From positions 992,001-1,056,000 of the forward strand of contig NZ_CP076547.1 in NCBI RefSeq assembly GCF_018889995.1: DNA of 64,000 nt, read 5' to 3'. The notes beneath the pieces are model-generated. The model was not told the DNA's origin. It was given only the letters and a program-made list of their open reading frames with translations, and searched no databases. The DNA is from Subtercola sp. PAMC28395. Its GTDB lineage: Bacteria; Actinomycetota; Actinomycetes; Actinomycetales; Microbacteriaceae. Positions 17,651-27,167 of the stretch are shown here, piece after piece. A program made the translations under genes and the position numbers. Positions within the stretch are counted from its first letter, which is position 1. The number at the start of each line of letters is the position of its first letter.

Positions 17651-17858
17651 CTTGTCTCCCAACTCCGCTTCGGCTGCGCTGCGCATCTCGACGCGCCCTG
17701 CGGCTGGGCCCCAACCGCCGGTTCCTGACGATCCGTAGGATCGGCGGGCCGTGTCGGTAGGGATCTCATCGTCGCCCGCACTTCCAGTGCGAACTCCTCT
17801 TCGGCCTTGCAGGCCACCCCGAGACGTGCAGCTCCCTTCGACCCGGAGTTGGGCGACA
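17651..17858. repeat. Structured intergenic element with 15-bp terminal inverted repeats
   Basis: TGTCTCCCAACTCCG at 17651-17665 pairs with CGGAGTTGGGCGACA at 17844-17858 (14 of 15). Weaker inverted similarity continues inward (GCTGC..TCTCG blocks). Inside are four compact hairpins: 17700-17718 (GCGGCTGGGCCCCAACCGC, one mismatch), 17729-17743 (CGATCC-GTA-GGATCG), 17777-17791 (CGCACT-TCC-AGTGCG) and 17803-17815 (GGCCT-TGC-AGGCC). No coding potential is evident. It could be a MITE-like remnant, a structured leader or an intergenic processing element between hemD and hemB. Confidence 0.5.
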
Positions 17859-17905
17859 CGCCCCAGGCATGCCTTCCCACAGATCGGCCCCACAGCTTGT
17901 ACGCG

Positions 17906-17911
17906 TAGGGT
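17906..17911 (+). promoter_or_regulatory. -10 box TAGGGT, 7 nt before hemB ATG 17919
   Basis: Leaderless-type promoter just outside the structured element, suggesting hemB-hemL can be transcribed independently of hemE-hemD. Confidence 0.42.
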
Positions 17912-17918
17912 TTATCGC

Positions 17919-18920
17919 ATGAGTACTTTCGCCCCGGCCCAGACGATCGACCTCTCGATTCGGCCTCGTCGGCTGAGGTCGACGCCGGCGATGCGACGTC
18001 TCGTCGCTGAGAACCGGCTCCACGCCGCTGACCTCGTGCTGCCGCTCTTCGTGCGCGAGGGCGAAGCCCGGCCGATCAGCTCGATGCCCGGTGTCATGCA
18101 GCACTCCCTGGATTCAGTGCGGAGTGTTGTGACCGAGGCGGCCGCGCTCGGCCTTGGCGGCGTGATGCTCTTCGGTGTCCCCGAGAGGAAAGACGCCATC
18201 GGGTCGGGAGCGACCGATCCCGACGGAATCCTCAACCGCGCCACCCAGGTCGTCGTCTCCGAAGTGGGCGACTCGCTCGTGGTGCAGACCGACCTCTGTC
18301 TCGACGAATTCACCGATCACGGCCACTGCGGGGTGCTCGATGGCCAAGGGCGGGTCGACAACGATGCGACGTTGCTTCGATACCGCGACATGGCCCTGGC
18401 GCAGGCCGAGAACGGTTCCGAACTCCTCGGGCTCTCGGGGATGATGGACGGCCAGGTGGCTGCTGTACGCGATGAACTGGATTCGAACGGATTTCAAGGC
18501 ACCGCAATCCTTGCCTACTCCGCAAAATACGCCTCTGCCTTCTACGGCCCCTTCCGGGAGGCAGTCGGCTCGTCTCTACGAGGTAACCGGAAGACATACC
18601 AGCAGGATCCGGCGAACCGTCGGGAGGGTGCGAGAGAGGCGCTTCTCGATGTCGAGCAGGGTGCAGACATCGTCATGGTGAAGCCGGCAATGAGCTACCT
18701 CGACGTACTGGCCGATGTCGCGGCGGTCTCGCCCGTTCCCGTCTGGGCATACCAGGTCTCCGGTGAGTACTCGATGATCGAAGCTGCGGCCGCCAACGGC
18801 TGGATCGACAGGGAGAGGGCCATCGTGGAGTCTGTGACGAGCATCCGCCGTGCGGGCGCCAACGCCGTGCTCACGTACTTCGCTTCAGAGATCGCTCGCA
18901 CCCTGCTCGACCAGTCCTAA
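17919..18920 (+). CDS. hemB: Delta-aminolevulinic acid dehydratase (porphobilinogen synthase)
   Basis: A 333-aa enzyme that condenses two 5-aminolevulinate molecules into porphobilinogen. The active-site Schiff-base lysines are in [20 protein letters not shown] and [13 protein letters not shown]. The metal region reads [14 protein letters not shown], where the second residue of the zinc-type Cys-x-Cys pair is Asp, as in Mg-dependent enzymes. ATG 17919 gives [20 protein letters not shown], ahead of the [14 protein letters not shown] start block. It is followed by hemL 28 bp downstream. Confidence 0.95.
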   Translation: MSTFAPAQTIDLSIRPRRLRSTPAMRRLVAENRLHAADLVLPLFVREGEARPISSMPGVMQHSLDSVRSVVTEAAALGLGGVMLFGVPERKDAIGSGATDPDGILNRATQVVVSEVGDSLVVQTDLCLDEFTDHGHCGVLDGQGRVDNDATLLRYRDMALAQAENGSELLGLSGMMDGQVAAVRDELDSNGFQGTAILAYSAKYASAFYGPFREAVGSSLRGNRKTYQQDPANRREGAREALLDVEQGADIVMVKPAMSYLDVLADVAAVSPVPVWAYQVSGEYSMIEAAAANGWIDRERAIVESVTSIRRAGANAVLTYFASEIARTLLDQS

Positions 18921-18948
18921 TCAGCCGCTGAAACCAAGGTCACCACAC

Positions 18949-20301
18949 ATGTCTGAATCCGACGTCCTGTTCGCCCGCGCAAGCGTCTCCATCCCTGGCG
19001 GAGTGAACTCGCCGGTACGCGCGTTTCGCTCCGTTGGTGGCACGCCGCGCTTCATGGTGTCGGCCAGCGGCCCCCACATCACCGATGCCGATGGCGTCGA
19101 GTACGTCGACCTGGTCAATTCGTGGGGGCCCGCGATTCTCGGGCACGCCCACCCCGAGGTCATCGCGGCCGTGCAGGCGGCGGCGGCGCGTGGACTGTCG
19201 TTCGGCGCTTCAACGCCAGGCGAGACCGAGTTGGCTGAGGCCATTCGCGCTCGCATGTCGTCAGCTCGGGTATCGCCGGTCGAGAAGGTACGCCTGGTCT
19301 CCACCGGTACAGAAGCGACAATGACCGCCATTCGTCTGGCGAGGGGCTTCACCGGCCGCGACATCCTCGTGAAATTCGCGGGTCACTATCACGGCCACTC
19401 CGACTCCCTCCTGGCCGAGGCCGGATCAGGGTTGGCAACCCTCGCATTGCCGGCATCCGCCGGGGTCACAGCGGCCACGGCCGCCCAGACACTCGTGCTG
19501 CCGTACAACGACCTCGAAGCTGTTCGCGCCGTCTTTGCCGCACACGAGGGCATGATCGCGGCCGTCATCACCGAGTCTGCGGCGGCGAACATGGGGGTCG
19601 TGGCTCCGGATCCCGGCTTCAACGCCGCACTCGCTGACATTGCGCACGCGAATGGGGCCCTTCTCATCGTGGATGAGGTTCTCACCGGCTTCCGGGTCGG
19701 CCCGGCCGGCTGGTGGGGCCTCGAGTCCTCTACCCCTGCGCAGGTGAATGCCGAAACGCCGTACGCCCCCGACCTCTTCACATTCGGCAAGGTCGTCGGC
19801 GGCGGTATGCCCCTGGCGGCGCTCGGCGGTCGGGGAGACGTGATGGACTACCTGGCACCCCTCGGCCCGGTGTACCAGGCCGGAACACTCTCAGGAAACC
19901 CGGTGGCTGTGGCGGCAGGTCTCGCGACCCTGCGATTGGCCGATGAGAGCGTCTATACGAAGCTCGACAGCGCAGCATCCACCATCTCGAACGCCGTTTC
20001 CCTGGCTCTCGATGCCGAGGGTGTCGCGCATTCGGTACAGCGGGCGGGAAATCTCTTCAGCTTCGCTTTCGGCGATTTCACTGCGGGTGGGCCGCGTACC
20101 TATGCCGAGGTGCAGTCGCAGGAATCGTACCGCTACGCGCCGTTCTTCCACTCGATGCTCGATGCCGGCGTCTCGCTGCCCCCCTCTGTTTTCGAGGCCT
20201 GGTTCGTCTCTGCTGCCCTGGACGAGAGAGCAATGGATCGTATCGTGTCTGCGCTCCCGGGCGCGGCTCGTTCCGCTGCACAGGAATCACCGGCAAAATA
20301 G
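18949..20301 (+). CDS. hemL: Glutamate-1-semialdehyde 2,1-aminomutase
   Basis: A 450-aa PLP enzyme that converts glutamate-1-semialdehyde, the HemA product, to 5-aminolevulinate. The start [23 protein letters not shown] is diagnostic; the aminotransferase III features [32 protein letters not shown] and the PLP lysine in [17 protein letters not shown] are present. ATG 18949 follows AAGGT at 18936-18940. It completes the haem set. Confidence 0.96.
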   Translation: MSESDVLFARASVSIPGGVNSPVRAFRSVGGTPRFMVSASGPHITDADGVEYVDLVNSWGPAILGHAHPEVIAAVQAAAARGLSFGASTPGETELAEAIRARMSSARVSPVEKVRLVSTGTEATMTAIRLARGFTGRDILVKFAGHYHGHSDSLLAEAGSGLATLALPASAGVTAATAAQTLVLPYNDLEAVRAVFAAHEGMIAAVITESAAANMGVVAPDPGFNAALADIAHANGALLIVDEVLTGFRVGPAGWWGLESSTPAQVNAETPYAPDLFTFGKVVGGGMPLAALGGRGDVMDYLAPLGPVYQAGTLSGNPVAVAAGLATLRLADESVYTKLDSAASTISNAVSLALDAEGVAHSVQRAGNLFSFAFGDFTAGGPRTYAEVQSQESYRYAPFFHSMLDAGVSLPPSVFEAWFVSAALDERAMDRIVSALPGAARSAAQESPAK

Positions 20302-20305
20302 ACCC

Positions 20306-20692
20306 ATGTCTGTTCTGTTCGTTCACCCCGATCGCCTCGAGATCAGGTTGACGCGAGCCGAGAAGATCATGTCGCTGCGGCGAAGCGACATCGAAGTGCC
20401 GTTGGAGAACATCCGGTCGGCTGCCCTCACAGACGACCCGTGGGTCTGGGTCCGCGGTATTCGCGCTCCGGGAACGGCAGTTCCACTCACGCTGGCCGTC
20501 GGCTCATGGAAGTATCACGATGGCAAGGACTTCCTGCTGATCAAGGGCACGCGAACGTCGGTGGTCATCGACCTGCAGGATTCGGAGTTCTCGCGCATCA
20601 TCGTCACGACCCGCCATTCGCTGAGCCTTCTCAAAGCGCTGAGGCTGCCGCCGCTCGAGGCGTCTGACGCGCGGGAGATCGCGGCCGACTGA
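20306..20692 (+). CDS. Conserved hypothetical protein, possible PH-like fold
   Basis: A 128-aa soluble protein, MSVLFVHPDRLEIRLTRAEKIMSLRRSDI. The alternation of short beta-strand-like segments (VLFVHPDRLEIRL, IEVPLENIRSAAL, VPLTLAVGSWKY, TSVVIDLQ, RIIVTT) and a final helix (HSLSLLKAL) suggests a bacterial pleckstrin-homology-like beta barrel, but I recognise no family. It starts 4 bp after hemL, with CAAAAT 6 nt upstream as a weak leaderless -10. Whether it is functionally linked to haem synthesis is unknown. Confidence 0.65.
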   Translation: MSVLFVHPDRLEIRLTRAEKIMSLRRSDIEVPLENIRSAALTDDPWVWVRGIRAPGTAVPLTLAVGSWKYHDGKDFLLIKGTRTSVVIDLQDSEFSRIIVTTRHSLSLLKALRLPPLEASDAREIAAD

Positions 20693-20694
20693 AA

Positions 20695-20708
20695 CGCGCT
20701 TCGGCGCG
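20695..20708. terminator. Small UUCG-tetraloop hairpin between convergent genes
   Basis: CGCGC-TTCG-GCGCG, a 5-bp stem with a stable tetraloop, lies directly after the stop at 20692 and before the convergent stop at 20744. No T-tract, so termination is only suggested. Confidence 0.35.
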
Positions 20709-20743
20709 CAACCGGGGGTGTGCCGCTGGCCTCCTGGTCTCTT

Positions 20744-22753
20744 TCAGGCCGAAGCCCGACCCACGGCCGACTGAGTCTGCTTGCGCACGATGCGGAGCTC
20801 GCCGTCAGCGACCCGTGCGACGGCGCCCTCAGCAGACAGGAGTTCGACGCTGTGTTCGTACCATTGTTGTGCCTCGGTCAACTGGCCGACCGATCTCAAC
20901 AACCGTGCCGTGAAGAGACTGGTGTGGCCAGCGGATGATCGTTGCCCTACCCGTTCGTAGAGCGCGGTCGCACGGGCGGCAACGCGAACTGCTTCGTCGT
21001 CATCCCCGAGACTGTCGAGGGCGTGGGCACGTGACTCGGTGATGTTCGCGAACAACCCGTCCACGTCGAATGCGAAGTCGGCCGCCAGGCAGATCGCTTC
21101 GTCGAGGGTGTCGAGTCCGGTGCGATCGCCGAAAGCACACTGCGCCTGGCCGAGCAGGTGCAGAGCATCGACGACTTCCCATGATCCGGCCGGAAGGAGG
21201 CGGGCGCAGCGGAGCGCGCGGCTCAGTACATCGACGGCCGCCTGGTCGTCGTCGTCGAGCAACAGGCGGCCCAGTGCGAGTCCGAGCCTGACCGCCGCTC
21301 GCGGCTCGTGCGGCGGCTGTGTGAGTGAGAGCGCCACGCTCCAGCTCGCATAGGCAGCCTGGTCGTCATCTGCGAGTCGCTGCGCGTGCCCGAGCCAGTA
21401 CAGGATTTCGCTTCGCTCCGTCGTGGGCAGTCCCATCTCGACAACGAACGCGAACACCTCCATCAGTTCTGCGCAGGCTTCTGCACCGCGTTCCGCGGCA
21501 ATGAGTGCTCGGGCGAGGCGAAACCGCAGGAACTGGGTGTGTGGGTGGCGGATGCGCTCTGACTCGGTGAGAGCCCGTCGCCACGCTTCGATCACCCCGG
21601 AGGCCGTGCCCAGATCTTCGAGAAGCGTTGCGAGAACGCCACAGGCCTCGATGATGCCCTGGCTGTAACCGAGCTCGAGGCAGAGAACGAGTGCCCGGTC
21701 GGCATCGGTCACCGCCTCGAGCAGGCGCCGGGCATCCGGGTTACCGGTCGGCTTCGATTGCGCCAGCGCCGTGAACCAGCCCCCGACGCCCTGTTCTGAC
21801 CCGTCGGACGCGAGGGCCCGGGCGCGCAGCAGAAGTGAGCGGGCCCGAAATGCCCGGTCGAGTGGGTGCCGAAGCACCCTGTCGAGGGCGGCCCGGGCTC
21901 CATCGTGGTCGTGTGCTGCGAACCGCGCTCTGGCGAGTTGGTAGAGGGGTCTCTGCACCGTCTCGTCGTCGGGTTGGTAGCCGCAGAGCTTGACCGCGAC
22001 GAGAAGAAGGGTCACGGCCTCGTTCGCCAGCCCCGTGTTCACTTTCAGCTCGGCGAGTGCGGTCAGGATGCTCACCTGGGCTTCTGCATCGAAACCCTTT
22101 CGTCGTGCTTCGCCCAGTGCCCGCTCGAGATCGCCTCGCCGGACCTGTGGTTCGACGCCGAACAGAAGCAGGCCGAGCTGGAGTTCCACCTCGGCCAGGT
22201 CGAGTCGTTCATCTTCGATGAGAACGTCGACGCGCCACGAGCACAGGCGTTCCGCTTGTTCGTAATCGCCCCGCTCGACGGCGATTCGTATCTCGAGAGC
22301 GTAGAGCTCGGCCGAGAGGCGTGCAACAGCTGAACGCCCAGTGCCTGGCGGGGGCGGGGCATCCAGGCAGTCACGGCATCGGGCAATGGCAGACCTGGCC
22401 CCTGTGACGTCACCGACCGTCGCGCGCTCCCGGGCCACGCGCAGCCATGCGGGCGCGAGTTCGAACTCGATCGTGTTTGGGGTGGCCGATTCCAGAACGT
22501 CATTCGCCCCAGCTGTGTCGTTGCGCACGTCATCGATCGGACAACCTGTGGCGGACATCGGAGCGAGTGTGACCGCTTCGGCCGCCAGCTCTGACGATCG
22601 GGCCATTCGGCGTCGAGCTTCGTAGCCCAGTCGTTCGTCACCGAGTGCGTCGGCAAGCACAATCGCTTCGTCGATGAGCTGTCGTTCAAGAGGGCCCGCC
22701 GGGAGGCGATCGCTCGTGCCCAGCAGGCGTCTTATGTGAATTTCGGGTTGCAT
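20744..22753 (-). CDS. Large helical-repeat (TPR-like) protein of unknown function
   Basis: A 669-aa soluble protein made of repeated helix pairs with tetratricopeptide-like spacing, for example ALGEARRKGFDAEAQVSILTALAELK, then RPLYQLARARFAAHDHDGARAALD, and several later units ending in AEQ- or AQQ-type turns. It resembles the C-terminal sensor region of large LuxR/MalT-type regulators but has no HTH and no ATPase motif. ATG 22753 is chosen because the upstream frame runs into the end of the neighbouring membrane protein gene. Probably a scaffold or partner-binding protein. Confidence 0.72.
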   Translation of the reverse strand: MQPEIHIRRLLGTSDRLPAGPLERQLIDEAIVLADALGDERLGYEARRRMARSSELAAEAVTLAPMSATGCPIDDVRNDTAGANDVLESATPNTIEFELAPAWLRVARERATVGDVTGARSAIARCRDCLDAPPPPGTGRSAVARLSAELYALEIRIAVERGDYEQAERLCSWRVDVLIEDERLDLAEVELQLGLLLFGVEPQVRRGDLERALGEARRKGFDAEAQVSILTALAELKVNTGLANEAVTLLLVAVKLCGYQPDDETVQRPLYQLARARFAAHDHDGARAALDRVLRHPLDRAFRARSLLLRARALASDGSEQGVGGWFTALAQSKPTGNPDARRLLEAVTDADRALVLCLELGYSQGIIEACGVLATLLEDLGTASGVIEAWRRALTESERIRHPHTQFLRFRLARALIAAERGAEACAELMEVFAFVVEMGLPTTERSEILYWLGHAQRLADDDQAAYASWSVALSLTQPPHEPRAAVRLGLALGRLLLDDDDQAAVDVLSRALRCARLLPAGSWEVVDALHLLGQAQCAFGDRTGLDTLDEAICLAADFAFDVDGLFANITESRAHALDSLGDDDEAVRVAARATALYERVGQRSSAGHTSLFTARLLRSVGQLTEAQQWYEHSVELLSAEGAVARVADGELRIVRKQTQSAVGRASA

Positions 22754-22802
22754 GAAGTTCGGATTCTTGGGCCCTTGGCCCGATAGTCGAAGGGCTGGTC
22801 GG

Positions 22803-24458
22803 TCAGAACGGCGACCTGCCGAGTGTCTCCCCGGGGCTCCAGCTGGTGCGTGCACCGACGTCGGTGGAAGGCAGAGCGACAGACGTTGTCTGAGCTTCGC
22901 GGCGAGCTGGGCGCTTCTGGCGAACGAGGCCGCGGGCTTTGGACTCTCGAACTCGCGGTGGCCGGGCTGCCCGTGGTTCAGGCGACGCAGGCTGAGCCGC
23001 TCTCCCTTCAGACGACTTCGGTTCAGCCCCATCTTCGGTGGGGGCTTCTGCTGAGATGAAGCGTTCAATACTTCGCCCGAGGCGCTCGAGCGGGCCTCGA
23101 CCGAGCAGCAAGCGCCAGAGGGTACAGAACACGGGCAGGGCTGCGACCCCGATCAGGACGGCGTTCGCGGGCAAGCCGCCACGAGTCACTGCATCGGTGA
23201 TCGCCGCTCCTCCCAGCACCAGGAACGACGCGGTCGCTGCGAGAGAACCGGTCGTCGCCAGAGGAATGAGCCCCCATCGGAGGAGGGGGGCCACGAGCAG
23301 GAGCACGGCCACGACCGTGATCACTGAGCCGCTGACTCCGACAAAGGCGAACACGTTCGAGGTGGCAGGCGCGTTGGTGAGCGTGCCCAGTGCCCACGGC
23401 AGCGACGCCGAGGAGTGACCCAGAGCCCACCCCGTGCCGAAGCAGATTCCAGCTGCAAGGAATCCTGCCCCCAACACCACAAGTCGCGTTCGAACGCGAG
23501 CGAGATTGAGCTTTGCGAGAGCAAGCCCGACGAAGAAGAGCGCGGCCCAAAGAACAGTCGGGGTGCCGAGCGTGCTCGAAGCGAAGACGGACCGGGCAAA
23601 CGACGAGGGGTCAAGACCGAGCGAGCTGAGCCGTTGCGAAATGAATGGTGACGTATCAGAACCGATCGAACCGACGATGCTGGAGACGATCGGCGGGACC
23701 ACTGCGACGATTCCCGACACCGTGAAAAGGACCCATACCGGTAGACGCACGACCACGATCGAAAGAGCAGTCAGTGCTGCGATGACCTGCAGGGCCTGCC
23801 CGAGCTGCGCTGCCAGCTGTGCAACCAGTTCGCCCTGGATTCCGAGTGCTGGAGAAACGGAGTGGCTGCTCACCGCGTCAGACGTTGCGACCAGGGCGGC
23901 CCCGGTGCTGAAGCAGATGACAGCACGGAACAGGAGTCGGAGTCGAACCTGCACGCCGTGCACACCGGTCAGCAGTCGGTGCCCGCCGGCCGCCAACGAG
24001 ACGGAGATCCCGGAACTCACTGCGAACAGAAGAACAACAACGGCAGGAACCAGAGTCACCCATGAGTCGCTTGCGCTCCACTCGAAGCCGCTCATCGACG
24101 GGAGTGCCGGGGTTCCAGGAACACCGCCGGGATCTAGAGGCGCATTGCTCCGAACGGCGGCACCGGTCGCTCCCGTAGCCAGCAGACCGGGCACAGCGAG
24201 AAGCACCACCACGCTGACCAGCGCCAGGCCCCGGGTGACATCGATCGCGATGATCCGGCTCGGCGCACCGAAGATTCGTTCAGGCGCTCGTCGCCACCAC
24301 GAATTCGACTTCGCCCCCGGATGATCGTGCCCGGCTGGTGCGCTGGTTGAACCGGACTCATTTGCCGGGACGCGACGCCCCTGCGGATCGGCGGAGTTTC
24401 GTGCCGAACGCGGCAAGCGGGCGACGCCGACCGAATACGTGGAAGAGGACGCGGGCAT
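22803..24458 (-). CDS. Membrane acyltransferase-like protein (HGSNAT/DUF1624-like)
   Basis: A 551-aa protein with about ten hydrophobic helices. The segment RIIAIDVTRGLALVSVVVLL (about residue 67) is the hallmark of the heparan-alpha-glucosaminide N-acetyltransferase-like/DUF418-type acyltransferase group (RxxxIDxxRGxAl). The C-terminal 100 residues are charged and Pro/Arg-rich, probably cytoplasmic and disordered. Family members move acyl groups across the membrane onto glycans; the substrate here is unknown. It sits 49 bp upstream of the helical-repeat gene in the same direction, suggesting co-transcription. Confidence 0.7.
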   Translation of the reverse strand: MPASSSTYSVGVARLPRSARNSADPQGRRVPANESGSTSAPAGHDHPGAKSNSWWRRAPERIFGAPSRIIAIDVTRGLALVSVVVLLAVPGLLATGATGAAVRSNAPLDPGGVPGTPALPSMSGFEWSASDSWVTLVPAVVVLLFAVSSGISVSLAAGGHRLLTGVHGVQVRLRLLFRAVICFSTGAALVATSDAVSSHSVSPALGIQGELVAQLAAQLGQALQVIAALTALSIVVVRLPVWVLFTVSGIVAVVPPIVSSIVGSIGSDTSPFISQRLSSLGLDPSSFARSVFASSTLGTPTVLWAALFFVGLALAKLNLARVRTRLVVLGAGFLAAGICFGTGWALGHSSASLPWALGTLTNAPATSNVFAFVGVSGSVITVVAVLLLVAPLLRWGLIPLATTGSLAATASFLVLGGAAITDAVTRGGLPANAVLIGVAALPVFCTLWRLLLGRGPLERLGRSIERFISAEAPTEDGAEPKSSEGRAAQPASPEPRAARPPRVRESKARGLVRQKRPARREAQTTSVALPSTDVGARTSWSPGETLGRSPF

Positions 24459-24464
24459 CCATTC

Positions 24465-24493
24465 AGTATACCCGAGGTTTGCTCATGAGTGAA
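24465..24493 (-). promoter_or_regulatory. Promoter of the acyltransferase-like gene with overlapping inverted repeat
   Basis: On the minus strand, TTCACT (24488-24493) and TATACT (24465-24470) are 17 bp apart, and the -10 is 6 nt before ATG 24458. An inverted repeat AGTGA-N7-TCACT (24488-24504) overlaps the -35, a likely repressor site. Confidence 0.55.
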
Positions 24494-24537
24494 CTATGCT
24501 CACTAAACCACTTCGGGTGCCAGTGTCATCCGGCCCG

Positions 24538-25518
24538 TCAGCGGCGAACGTCGACCACGGTTCGCCCCCGAACCGAGCCGGCCAGAATCTGGGCTCCAGT
24601 GGCGATCACGTCGCTGAGGCCGATCGTGGTGGTCATCGAGTCGAGCAGTTCGCCGTCGAGTTCGTTCGCAAGGGCCGCCCATGCCTGTTTGCGAAGGGCT
24701 GCAGGCGCCTCGACGGAATTGGCTCCTGCCAGGGTCACCGAGCGAAGGATGAACGGCATCACCGTTGCCGGGAGGTCGGCGCCCTGTGCGAGGCCGCACG
24801 CAACGACAGTGCCGCCGTAGTTCGTCTGGGCAAGCACATTCGCGAGCGTGGTACTGCCGACCGAGTCGATCGCGCCAGCCCACCGTTGCTTCTGCAGGGG
24901 CTTGCCCGTGCTCGAGAACTCGGAGCGGTCGATCACGGTGTCTGCGCCCAGGCTGCGAAGGTAAGCGCCTTCGGCCTCTGCGCGCCCGGTCGACGCCACC
25001 ACGGTGTACCCCCGCCCAGCAAGGAGGGCGATTGCGACGGACCCCACGCCGCCGGCCGCCCCTGTGACGAGGATCTCTCCGGAACCCGGCATGACCCCAT
25101 TCCGTTCGAGGGCCAGAACGGCGATCATCGCGGTGAATCCGGCAGTGCCGATTGCCGCGGCACGCTCGGCGGTGAGGCCGTCGGGGAGGGAAACGAGGGC
25201 GCCTGATCGCACGCGTGCCCGTTCGGCCAGGCCACCGAAGTACTTCTCGCCGATACCGTCTCCGTTGAGGATCACCCGGTCGCCGATGGCGAAGGCCGGG
25301 TCTTCGGAATGCTCGACAGTGCCGACGAGGTCGATTCCGGGAACGAGCGGGAACGTGCGCACCACCCCGCCTCCGTTCTCGCTGAGCGCGAGGCCGTCTT
25401 TGAAGTTGACGCTGGAGTATTCGACCGCGATCGTTACGTCGGCTTCAGGGAGAAAGTCATCGTCGACTTCGCGAAGTGTGGGAGGGGTGTCTTTGTCGAC
25501 CACCAGTGCTCTGAACAT
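24538..25518 (-). CDS. acuI: Acrylyl-CoA reductase / YhdH-AcuI family quinone oxidoreductase
   Basis: A 326-aa zinc-independent medium-chain dehydrogenase. Diagnostic AcuI/YhdH features are the start MFRALVVDKD, VEYSSVNFKDGLAL, the substrate segment VPGIDLVGTVEHSEDPAF and the NADPH motif ILVTGAAGGVGSVAIALLA. Such enzymes reduce acryloyl-CoA to propionyl-CoA and detoxify acrylate. No acrylate pathway genes are nearby, so the physiological substrate is unproven. A leaderless-type TAGGCT (25525-25530) lies 6 nt before ATG 25518. Confidence 0.88.
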   Translation of the reverse strand: MFRALVVDKDTPPTLREVDDDFLPEADVTIAVEYSSVNFKDGLALSENGGGVVRTFPLVPGIDLVGTVEHSEDPAFAIGDRVILNGDGIGEKYFGGLAERARVRSGALVSLPDGLTAERAAAIGTAGFTAMIAVLALERNGVMPGSGEILVTGAAGGVGSVAIALLAGRGYTVVASTGRAEAEGAYLRSLGADTVIDRSEFSSTGKPLQKQRWAGAIDSVGSTTLANVLAQTNYGGTVVACGLAQGADLPATVMPFILRSVTLAGANSVEAPAALRKQAWAALANELDGELLDSMTTTIGLSDVIATGAQILAGSVRGRTVVDVRR

Positions 25519-25524
25519 GCTCCC

Positions 25525-25530
25525 AGCCTA
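25525..25530 (-). promoter_or_regulatory. -10 box TAGGCT, 6 nt before ATG 25518
   Basis: Minus-strand leaderless-type promoter, divergent from the one at 25630-25635. Confidence 0.45.
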
Positions 25531-25629
25531 ATCAGCCTGAGCTTCGCGCATCAGCCGTGGGCGCGTGACCCCACCTCATGGAAGGCGATGCGACGTTTGT
25601 TGTAGGTGCGCCGTGACAGCGTCGTGCCC

Positions 25630-25635
25630 TACGGT
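25630..25635 (+). promoter_or_regulatory. -10 box TACGGT, 6 nt before ATG 25642
   Basis: Plus-strand leaderless-type promoter for the LssY_C protein. Confidence 0.45.
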
Positions 25636-25641
25636 TGAGTC

Positions 25642-27114
25642 ATGTCAGCCAGCGTGAGCTCGGGGGTACCGTCTCCAGCCGTCTCGCGTCGCCCTCGGCG
25701 CTCGATCATGGCGTTTCTCGACACCATCTACTTCTTTCTCGGCGCCATCGCGGCCGGCTGGCTTGCCTACCTCGTGCTCACCGAGTCGTTCAGCAAGGGA
25801 TTCCAGTACATCTGGTTTCTGCTGATCTTCTGGCTGTTGCTCGCCTACCTGCTGCTCCCGCGCATCCACAGCATGCTGACTCTCATCTACGTGCCCGACT
25901 ACTTCATCGGCCGGGCCCGCACCAACGAGGGCCTGCTCGGCGACCCCGTGAACCTGGCCCTGTTCGGTTCTGAAGCGCAATTGCACACGGCGATGCTCGC
26001 GGCGGGCTGGCACCGGGCCGATGACGTCGGCTTTCGCAGTTCGCTCCGGATCGTGACGTCGACGCTCTTCCGGCGCAGCTACTCCGATGCTCCAGTGAGT
26101 CCGCTCTACCTCTTCGGCAACATGCAGGATTTCACCTACCAGCAGGAGGTCGCCGGGAACCCTGCGAAACGCCACCACGTGCGCTTCTGGAAGACCCCCG
26201 GTGACTGGTTGCTACCCGGTGGTTACGAGGCAGAATGGATGGCCGCGGGCACGTACGACCGCAATGTCGGCCTTTCGCTGTTCACCCTCCAGGTGACGCA
26301 CCGCATCGAGAAGGAGACCGACAAGGAGCGGGACCACATCGTCTCGACTCTGCGCGAGGCCAACCCTGAGGGCCGGTTCTCTGTCATCAAGAACTTCTCA
26401 ACGGGTTACCACTCGGTCAACGGCGGTGGTGACGCGATCACGACAGACGGCGATCTGCCCATCATCGATCTCAGCGACGTTCCGGTGTCGGCTGCCGGCG
26501 CCGAGCAGGCTGCAGAGGTGACGGCTGCGCCGATCCCCGCTGACGCCACCCGGTTGGGCCGCGTGGTTCTCGACACGGCGCGCAATTCGGGCTCCTCGAA
26601 CCGGGTCAAGCGGCCCATCTCGATCTACATCAGTTTTCTCATCATGGTCATCCGTGGAGTCGTGGGACTGACCACAGTCATCGCCATCTTCGCCGGCTGG
26701 GCCGATTCGGTGAAGACGATTGTCGTCGACCTTCCTTCGGGCAACACCGTCGAGAGCGCCCAGTTTGCCGACCTCGTGCTGTGGATCGTCGTCGGTTTTG
26801 CGATCGCAGCGGTTGTCGGGTACTTCCTGCTCGCCCAGTTGATGTTCCTGGGGTACAACTGGGCCCGGTTCACGGCGATGACGCTCAGCCTGTTCGCAGT
26901 CGCGATAGTAGCTATCGATTTTGTTCAGACGCGGATCAACGTCACACTCGCGACTGGGCTCATCAACCTCTCATTCGACATCCTCGTACTCTTCGCGCTG
27001 TCGAGTTCGGACGCGCGGGTCTTCTCCTCGGAGCGGCGCGAACGCCGACGTGCGCGCCGTGCCCTTGCGCGCGCGTCGAGGTCGGTGAATGCGGGGGAAG
27101 CCCTCGCTGCCTGA
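25642..27114 (+). CDS. LssY C-terminal domain membrane protein
   Basis: A 490-aa protein. Two N-terminal helices (about residues 23-75) are followed by an extramembrane domain with the LssY_C hallmarks: DPVNLALFGSEAQLHTAMLAAGWHRAD, SLRIVTSTLFRRSYSDAPVSPLYLFG, QDFTYQQEV, HHVRFWKTP and AAGTYDRNVGLS (about residues 100-215). Three more helices follow (about residues 330-460). LssY_C occurs in type I secretion-associated or PAP2-fused proteins; its biochemical role is not established. ATG 25708 is a possible internal start but 25642 agrees with the promoter. Confidence 0.8.
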   Translation: MSASVSSGVPSPAVSRRPRRSIMAFLDTIYFFLGAIAAGWLAYLVLTESFSKGFQYIWFLLIFWLLLAYLLLPRIHSMLTLIYVPDYFIGRARTNEGLLGDPVNLALFGSEAQLHTAMLAAGWHRADDVGFRSSLRIVTSTLFRRSYSDAPVSPLYLFGNMQDFTYQQEVAGNPAKRHHVRFWKTPGDWLLPGGYEAEWMAAGTYDRNVGLSLFTLQVTHRIEKETDKERDHIVSTLREANPEGRFSVIKNFSTGYHSVNGGGDAITTDGDLPIIDLSDVPVSAAGAEQAAEVTAAPIPADATRLGRVVLDTARNSGSSNRVKRPISIYISFLIMVIRGVVGLTTVIAIFAGWADSVKTIVVDLPSGNTVESAQFADLVLWIVVGFAIAAVVGYFLLAQLMFLGYNWARFTAMTLSLFAVAIVAIDFVQTRINVTLATGLINLSFDILVLFALSSSDARVFSSERRERRRARRALARASRSVNAGEALAA

Positions 27115-27167
27115 TACTGGCGCTCTGACCCGCACGGATCGGCCGAGTGACGGCGTCCGCCCGGGGT

